The notes beneath the pieces were generated by a model that worked only from the letters and a program-made list of their open reading frames with translations, was not told the origin of the DNA and ran no database searches. Shown here one piece after another: positions 63,958-64,000 of a stretch of DNA of 64,000 nt; position 1 is the first letter of the stretch, and each line of letters begins with the position of its first letter. The translations under genes and the position numbers were made by a program. Source of the stretch: Syngnathus acus (taxonomy: Eukaryota; Chordata; Actinopteri; Syngnathiformes; Syngnathidae); contig NC_051090.1 in assembly GCF_901709675.1 (NCBI RefSeq), forward strand, positions 3,035,342 through 3,099,341. The letters are read 5' to 3'.

Positions 63958-64000
63958 ACGATCATTTCAGACTACACGATTGGCCTGTGCATCAATCTCC

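Overview
The window is vertebrate nuclear DNA, almost certainly from a teleost fish. Genes are split by GT-AG introns, the exons are GC-rich and the introns AT-rich. The gene complement is vertebrate, and a cluster of fish-type C2H2 zinc-finger genes with a short helical first exon is present. All gene calls rest on protein features and exon-intron reconstruction by eye; no database search was possible.

Block 1 (1-24.7 kb) carries the gene set that I recall lying together on human chromosome 4p12. It holds the 3' third of fryl (+), then zar1 (-, tail to tail with fryl), slc10a4 (-) and slain2 (-). Block 2 (25.9-36.3 kb) is a same-strand (-) array of zinc-finger genes, called here ZNF-A to ZNF-E. 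They look like recent tandem duplicates in several states of decay: a shared or missing first exon, frameshifts, and out-of-frame finger tails. Block 3 (36.7-64 kb) holds hdlbp (vigilin, -, complete) and farp2 (+, complete). The two are divergently transcribed and correspond to human 2q37.3, where SEPTIN2 lies between them; no septin is seen here. The zinc-finger array therefore sits at the junction of two ancestral synteny blocks.

Reconstructed products are: fryl C-terminal 974 aa (977 with an optional 9-nt microexon), zar1 320 aa, slc10a4 384 aa, slain2 593 aa, vigilin 1278 aa with fifteen KH repeats, and farp2 1095 aa (FERM-DH-PH-PH). The summed exon lengths of all complete genes are multiples of three and all intron phases match. 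That is the main internal check on these models.

The genes are not an operon-like system; each is an ordinary eukaryotic unit. The most interesting signals are transcript-level and evolutionary. They include an intronic-polyadenylation terminus of farp2 that would give a FERM-only protein without GEF activity, and a partly duplicated 84-nt farp2 exon behind a C21 tract. There is also a possible alternative first exon inside fryl, several microexons, and the patterned decay and 39-bp tandem duplications of the zinc-finger genes. I found no tRNA, rRNA, CRISPR array, intact transposon or viral gene.
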